Source: JAOARY01 sp045345765 (GTDB lineage: Bacteria > Bacillota > Clostridia > Peptostreptococcales > Peptostreptococcaceae). Taken from it: a stretch of DNA of 64,000 bases. Positions 59,936-64,000 of this stretch are shown here, in pieces (positions within the stretch are counted from its first letter, which is position 1; the number at the start of each line of letters is the position of its first letter). The DNA lies in assembly GCA_045345765.1 (NCBI GenBank), contig CP148265.1, positions 3,286,001 through 3,350,000 of the forward strand, read 5' to 3'. The translations under genes were made by a program, and so were the position numbers. The notes below the pieces were generated by a model, which made no database searches, was not told the DNA's origin, and saw only the letters and a list, made by a program, of their open reading frames with translations.

Positions 59936-61573
59936 TCAATTTCCTCTACCAATATCTTTTAGTCTACTTAATATAATTTTTGTCTCAGCAGTACTTTCTG
60001 CTAATAAAGATGTTATTTCCTTTGTTATTTCCATTTGTTTATTTATCAAAGTTTGAGAAGTCTTTAATGTATCTTCTTTCATTTCTAAAAGTATTTTTCT
60101 TTCTTTTTCAAGTTCACTAATATCTTTATATATAGCTATTATAGCACCTTCTTTTTTAAGATAGAAAACATCACCAACAAGATGTCTGTTTAATTTTTTA
60201 GAACTTAATTTACTTGATATAATTTGGTTTTTTTCATACAAAACATCTATAAAATCTTCCATTTCAATATAATGACCTATATACTCTCCTATTACATCTT
60301 TCTTTTCCTTATTTATAATATTTATAGAAGCTTGATTTAAATTAATTATCTTAAAATCAAAACTAACTATAAATATATAACTTGAAGTCAAATCAAAAAT
60401 TTTATTATTTAAATTCATTTTATTATTATATATATTTAAAAGACAAGAATCTAAATCAATATAATTTTTAGTATATGCATCAAAAAAAGACTCACAAGTT
60501 TCATAGCCACAAGCTTTACAATTAATATTTTTTTTTATAAAATCATTATCAATCTTGTCTAACAAAATTTTTTTATATTCTATATTAATTTCCTCTTTAG
60601 GGTTTCTTACTTTACTAAAATCAAATTCATAATCTTTTAAATTATAATCTTTTAAACTATAGGTATTTTTATATACATAATCTTTAATATTTAAAAAATT
60701 AATTTTTCTATTTAAATAACTGTTCTTAAAAAATCCGGTTCCATTTAAACAACCATTTTCACACCAATATGCTTTTATATTTTTATCTAAAATATCAAAA
60801 TCTTCTTTGACTATACTTCCCTTATATATAGCAATATTTTTATCATCACAATAAAAATCATAATCTAAATTAATATCAGTATTTTTATATTCACTTAAAT
60901 CTAATTTATTATCTAATTCATAAAATAATTCTTCCAATTCATAAAAACTAATAACCTTATCGATAAATTTTGAATAATCATATTTTTTTACAAACCATCT
61001 ACTTGCATCACAATGATTTATATATACAAGCTTACTATCTTTATATTTCTTTTTTATTTCCTTTGCATCTATTATAAATGGCGGATCTACATTTAATAAT
61101 TTTTTCTTTTGATTTTTTTTATACTTTATTATATATTCATTAGAAATTGGGCAAAAAGAACTTATTTTTTGACTCTTTTCCATCAAATTATTAATTATAA
61201 AAAAACCTTCATTTTCAATATAAACTTCACTAAATCCTATATATTTAAGCTTTTTTAGTAATTTTGATATTATCAAATCAAAATTATTTTTATTTATGTT
61301 TTTGTCCAAAAAAATAAGAGGGTTTAAAAGAGCTATAATTTTTTCTTTTTTGATTTTGGATCTCTTTAAATACTCCTTTATTTCCCCTATATCCGATTTT
61401 AAAATTTTTGCATTAAATTCACATACTCTTACACATTCTAAACAACCAATGCATTTTTCATCTATTATATATGTTTTTTGATTTACTAATTTTATTGCAT
61501 CTACAGGACATACCCTTAAGCATTTTTTACAATTTATACAATTTTCATTCGAATAATTTATAATATTGTCCAT
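59936..61573 (-). CDS. FeFe-hydrogenase-like iron-sulfur PAS sensor protein (HydS-like)
   Basis: 545 aa. Two ferredoxin 4Fe-4S motifs (CINCKKCLRVCP and CIGCLECVRVC, residues 12-51). A degenerate hydrogenase catalytic domain follows: Cys141 in SFCP, Cys188 in NHCDAS, Cys271 and Cys275 in WCENGC. Then an Fe-S motif CKACGYETC with a later Cys, a PAS domain (about 390-490) and a C-terminal helix. The four Cys correspond to the H-cluster ligands, while the proton-relay Cys is Phe. That pattern fits sensory (group C) hydrogenases rather than H2 producers. ATG at 61573 follows GGAG. Coupled to the phosphatase. Confidence 0.8.
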   Translation of the reverse strand: MDNIINYSNENCINCKKCLRVCPVDAIKLVNQKTYIIDEKCIGCLECVRVCEFNAKILKSDIGEIKEYLKRSKIKKEKIIALLNPLIFLDKNINKNNFDLIISKLLKKLKYIGFSEVYIENEGFFIINNLMEKSQKISSFCPISNEYIIKYKKNQKKKLLNVDPPFIIDAKEIKKKYKDSKLVYINHCDASRWFVKKYDYSKFIDKVISFYELEELFYELDNKLDLSEYKNTDINLDYDFYCDDKNIAIYKGSIVKEDFDILDKNIKAYWCENGCLNGTGFFKNSYLNRKINFLNIKDYVYKNTYSLKDYNLKDYEFDFSKVRNPKEEINIEYKKILLDKIDNDFIKKNINCKACGYETCESFFDAYTKNYIDLDSCLLNIYNNKMNLNNKIFDLTSSYIFIVSFDFKIINLNQASINIINKEKKDVIGEYIGHYIEMEDFIDVLYEKNQIISSKLSSKKLNRHLVGDVFYLKKEGAIIAIYKDISELEKERKILLEMKEDTLKTSQTLINKQMEITKEITSLLAESTAETKIILSRLKDIGRGN

Positions 61574-61602
61574 ACGTCAACTCCATATTATCGTTTAATA
61601 CC

Positions 61603-61630
61603 ATTATAGTACAATTTAATTTTTAGACAA
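61603..61630 (-). promoter_or_regulatory. promoter of the HydS-like/phosphatase unit
   Basis: -35 TTGTCT (61625-61630), 16-bp spacer, -10 TATAAT (61603-61608) on the minus strand, about 30 nt before the start codon. Confidence 0.7.
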
Positions 61631-61638
61631 AGTTATTT

Positions 61639-62439
61639 TTATAAACTTTCATCTTTTTTTAAATAGATTCTTATATTTTCTTCAAATATATCTTTTAATA
61701 AACTTAAAAAAATACTTATTCTTTCTTCATTTATATTATGCACAATTGTCACTTTGGTAGGGTATACATTTAAAAGTATATTTATTATTTCATCTTCAAA
61801 TGTCATTTCTTCCTTTATATATATATGCTCTAATGATAAATATTCTTTTTTTCTATTTTTGTTTTTATTATCAAGTATCTGCTTAATATCATTATCTTTT
61901 ATACATATTTTAAGATGATTTTTTTTAGGATCTTTTTCTAATAAAAAACTCCTCATTATCTCAATAAATTCATCATATGCTTTTATAAGTTTATAATCAT
62001 TTAATGCTTTTAATGCAATTTTTTCAATAAGTTCATAAACATCTTTCATTCTAAAATACAAAAAACCTTTTATAGATATTTCCTTATTATAATTAAAAAA
62101 GTCAAATATTACTTCATTTAATATTTCTTTTATTAAATTTTCATTTTCATAAAATGCTTGGCTTAAAAAAACTTGAAGCTCTTTCTTATTTGATATATTT
62201 TCTCTTTTATCTATCAATTTTATATAATCTAAAGAAAAATTTTGTTCTAAGTATTCTATTATTTCCTCTAATATTATTTTTCTAATCTTATCTGATATAG
62301 TTTTTGAATTATAATAATCCTCTTTTAAAAAAATATACTTTCCTTTTTCAAATTTTATATCATTAATACTCTTTATTCTATTTCTTATATTTAAACTTGT
62401 ATTTACATAAAAAGTTTTATGAAGTTTATATTCATACAT
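61639..62439 (-). CDS. YtxC-like protein
   Basis: 266 aa, soluble. Helical region around residues 60-150 and a C-terminal domain beginning near EEMTFEDEIINILLNVYPTKVTIVH resemble the YtxC family, first described next to thrS in sporulating Bacilli and named a putative sporulation protein; its biochemical role is unknown. Here too it lies close to thrS. ATG at 62439 follows AAGGTG at eight bases, whereas the longer frame from 62481 has no ribosome binding site. Family call is moderate, based on length, context and the C-terminal motif. Confidence 0.6.
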   Translation of the reverse strand: MYEYKLHKTFYVNTSLNIRNRIKSINDIKFEKGKYIFLKEDYYNSKTISDKIRKIILEEIIEYLEQNFSLDYIKLIDKRENISNKKELQVFLSQAFYENENLIKEILNEVIFDFFNYNKEISIKGFLYFRMKDVYELIEKIALKALNDYKLIKAYDEFIEIMRSFLLEKDPKKNHLKICIKDNDIKQILDNKNKNRKKEYLSLEHIYIKEEMTFEDEIINILLNVYPTKVTIVHNINEERISIFLSLLKDIFEENIRIYLKKDESL

Positions 62440-62554
62440 ATTAATCACACCTTTTAAAAAGATTAAATTTCTAAATCCCATATAGTATATATTTCATACA
62501 TATTAATAATTTATGATTTTATTATATTGTTTTTATACCCATAAAAATCTGTAT

Positions 62555-62597
62555 AAATAAAAATACCTCATAGAACTTAAAAGTTCTATAAGGTATT
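62555..62597 (-). terminator. terminator after the nucleoside permease genes
   Basis: Stem of 17 bp with one mismatch (62562-62578 with 62581-62597) 10 nt after the permease stop, followed by TTTTTATTTAT on the minus strand. Confidence 0.85.
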
Positions 62598-62606
62598 AAT
62601 TTCAAT

Positions 62607-63569
62607 TTATCTTTCACCTTTTTCGTAAGGTTTTCCATTTGCAGCTGGTCCATTTGCGTTACCTACAAATAAAATCAATACTACAAGTGTTATTATATAT
62701 GGTGCCATTGAAAGAATATTTTCAGAAACATTAAGTCCAATTTCTGGATTTCCAAGGAATATAGAAAGTCCAGTTGATGCCCCAAATAATAAGGACGCCA
62801 ACATAGCACCTTGAGGTGTCCACTTACCAAATATCATAGCAGCAAGAGCAATGAACCCTTGACCAGATATAAGTGTTGGTCTAAATGATGATACAACTGC
62901 TAAACTCATAGAAGCTCCACCAAAACCAGCTAAAACTCCTGATAATATAACACATATATATTTTATATTATATACATTTATCCCCAAAGTATCAGCTGCT
63001 CGAGGATGCTCTCCAACAGCTCTTATTCTAATACCTAATTTTGTTTTATATAATATATACCATCCAAGCAAAACTAGTCCAAAAGCTATATAAACAGATA
63101 CATATGAATTAAATACTATTCCTAAAAATGAATCATTATATGCACTTGCAGCTTCTTTACCTATTATCATATCAAATAATTTAGGTAATTTTTTATCCAA
63201 ATCTAATGGTGTAGTCATTGCTGAACCATTGAATAATCTTCTACACATAAATAAGGCAAAACCTGGTGCCGCTAAGTTTATTGCAATTCCTGAAACAACA
63301 TGATCTGCATTATATTTTATTGTAGCTAAACCATGTAAAAATGCAAATAATCCACCTGCAAGCCCTGCTATTAAAAATGCTAACCAAGGATTTCCTGTAT
63401 AAACAGCAGCTGCCGCCCCAGCAAAAGCACCTATAGTCATCATACCTTCTAAACCAATATTTACAACACCAGCATTTTCAGAAAAAACTCCTCCTAAAGA
63501 AGCAAATATTAAAGGTGTTGAATACATAAGAGTAGTACTTAAAATTATTGCTAAATCTTTTATATCCAT
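62607..63569 (-). CDS. ABC transporter permease, BmpA/nucleoside type (second permease)
   Basis: 320 aa, BPD_transp_2-type permease with eight or so membrane helices. SLGGVFSENAGVVNIGLEGMM near the N-terminus and SGVLAGFGGASMSLAVVSSF are hallmarks of the NupQ/YufQ group, which forms the pore of purine nucleoside importers together with a NupP-type permease, an ATPase and a BmpA/PnrA lipoprotein. The short C-terminal tail ends in NGPAANGKPYEKGER. Its start overlaps the upstream permease stop by one base. Substrate is inferred from family. Confidence 0.9.
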   Translation of the reverse strand: MDIKDLAIILSTTLMYSTPLIFASLGGVFSENAGVVNIGLEGMMTIGAFAGAAAAVYTGNPWLAFLIAGLAGGLFAFLHGLATIKYNADHVVSGIAINLAAPGFALFMCRRLFNGSAMTTPLDLDKKLPKLFDMIIGKEAASAYNDSFLGIVFNSYVSVYIAFGLVLLGWYILYKTKLGIRIRAVGEHPRAADTLGINVYNIKYICVILSGVLAGFGGASMSLAVVSSFRPTLISGQGFIALAAMIFGKWTPQGAMLASLLFGASTGLSIFLGNPEIGLNVSENILSMAPYIITLVVLILFVGNANGPAANGKPYEKGER

Positions 63570-64000
63570 TAGTTTTCACCTCTTTTAACAGTCTTAAATT
63601 TAAACATAGTCATCTTTATAAGGTTTATTGCTGCTATAAAGTATATTATAGAACCCATAACTATATTTACAACTTCGGTTGGAGCACCTATAGAATTCAT
63701 TTTTCTACCACCATATTTTAAAGCTCCAAAAAATAATCCTGCAAATAAACAACCAAGAGGTGTATTATTTCCTATTAGTGATACTGATATTCCATCAAAA
63801 CCATAACCTTCTGACGCTGCCAAAACAGTTATCTTTTGTGAATAACCCATAACATGTAATGTTCCAGCAAGACCTGCTAAAAGACCTGCTATTGCCATTG
63901 ATTTAATCATTGATGAGTTTACATTTATTCCACCATATTCTGCTGCAAATTTGTTAAATCCAACAGCTCTAAGTTCAAATCCTAATGTAGTTTTATTTAA
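63569..64000 (-). CDS. ABC transporter permease, NupP type (5' end outside window)
   Basis: The reading frame stays open to the window edge, so only the C-terminal ~143 residues are seen: FELRAVGFNKFAAEYGGIN, then three or four membrane segments with AIAGLLAGLAGTLHVMGY, YGFDGISVSLIGNNTPLGCLFAGLFFGAL and a basic tail. This is the C-terminal half of the YufP/NupP-type partner permease. The EAA-like loop (LRAVGFNKFAAEYGGIN) contacts the ATPase. The ATPase and binding protein should lie upstream outside the window. Confidence 0.88.
   Translation of the reverse strand, partial: LNKTTLGFELRAVGFNKFAAEYGGINVNSSMIKSMAIAGLLAGLAGTLHVMGYSQKITVLAASEGYGFDGISVSLIGNNTPLGCLFAGLFFGALKYGGRKMNSIGAPTEVVNIVMGSIIYFIAAINLIKMTMFKFKTVKRGEN

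Noticed and set aside
1..64000. CRISPR array, tRNA, rRNA, prophage or toxin-antitoxin loci
   Set aside because: No regularly spaced repeats, no cloverleaf-like sequences and no phage or toxin-type genes were recognised on either strand.

Overview
The window is about 64 kb of very AT-rich DNA from a low-GC Gram-positive anaerobe (Bacillota). The block era-recO-glyQ-glyS-ccpN-ppsR is conserved in this phylum. The regulatory RNAs are also typical: two T-boxes, an L20 leader and a fluoride riboswitch. Pyruvate phosphate dikinase, a sensory-type FeFe-hydrogenase relative and a YtxC-like protein suit a fermentative member of the Clostridia/Tissierellia. Parvimonas or a related Peptoniphilaceae genus is a guess from style, not proof. 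Nearly all genes lie on the minus strand; only the two-component system and gltS (41949-45443) are on plus. No tRNA, rRNA, CRISPR array, prophage or intact transposase was seen.

Layout. 1-364: 5' part of an M18 aminopeptidase. 627-2588: transketolase. 2704-2801 and 31662-31764: two copies of a ~100-bp repeat resembling one end of an ISL3-type insertion sequence. 2841-4127: cation/proton antiporter behind a fluoride riboswitch, whose promoter overlaps the end of ppdK. 4144-8322: ccpN-ppsR-ppdK, with two CcpN-type operators over the ccpN promoter. 8614-15356: glyQS, a DUF4342 protein, recO, mgtE and era. 15367-19668: cdd, DUF502, a DgkA-PAP2 fusion, ybeY, phoH, a CD1247-type protein and efp. 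19808-26210: a ten-gene type IV pilus/pseudopilus operon. 26417-29902: dipeptide-type ABC transporter (two permeases and a lipoprotein, no ATPases). 30096-31421: NADH oxidase-like flavoprotein. 31827-35961: TPR protein, B12-type radical SAM protein and two unrecognised genes. 36098-41765: argS, an FMN 2-hydroxyacid oxidase-like protein, DUF523 and mutS2. 41949-45443: GlnK/GlnL-like kinase and regulator with a glutamate symporter. 45480-52960: U32 protease-like protein, zapA, pheST with T-box and an rRNA methyltransferase. 52960-54987: Trk/Ktr potassium uptake. 55120-58700: thrS (T-box) and infC-rpmI-rplT (L20 leader). 58783-62439: SpoIIE-type phosphatase, FeFe-hydrogenase-like PAS sensor and YtxC-like protein. 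62607-64000: nucleoside-type ABC permeases, the second cut by the window edge.

How they work together. Translation and RNA/ribosome housekeeping dominate: four aminoacyl-tRNA synthetases, IF3, L20, L35, EF-P, Era and YbeY. Around these sit small control circuits that can be read from the DNA. CcpN/PpsR probably sets the level and activity of pyruvate phosphate dikinase. The GlnK/GlnL-like pair faces gltS across three 10-bp direct repeats that resemble GlnL half-sites. Fluoride probably switches on the antiporter. The hydrogenase-like PAS protein and its coupled phosphatase look like a redox or H2 signalling pair. Many start codons were moved from the longest reading frame to positions with a good Shine-Dalgarno; the reasons are given per gene.
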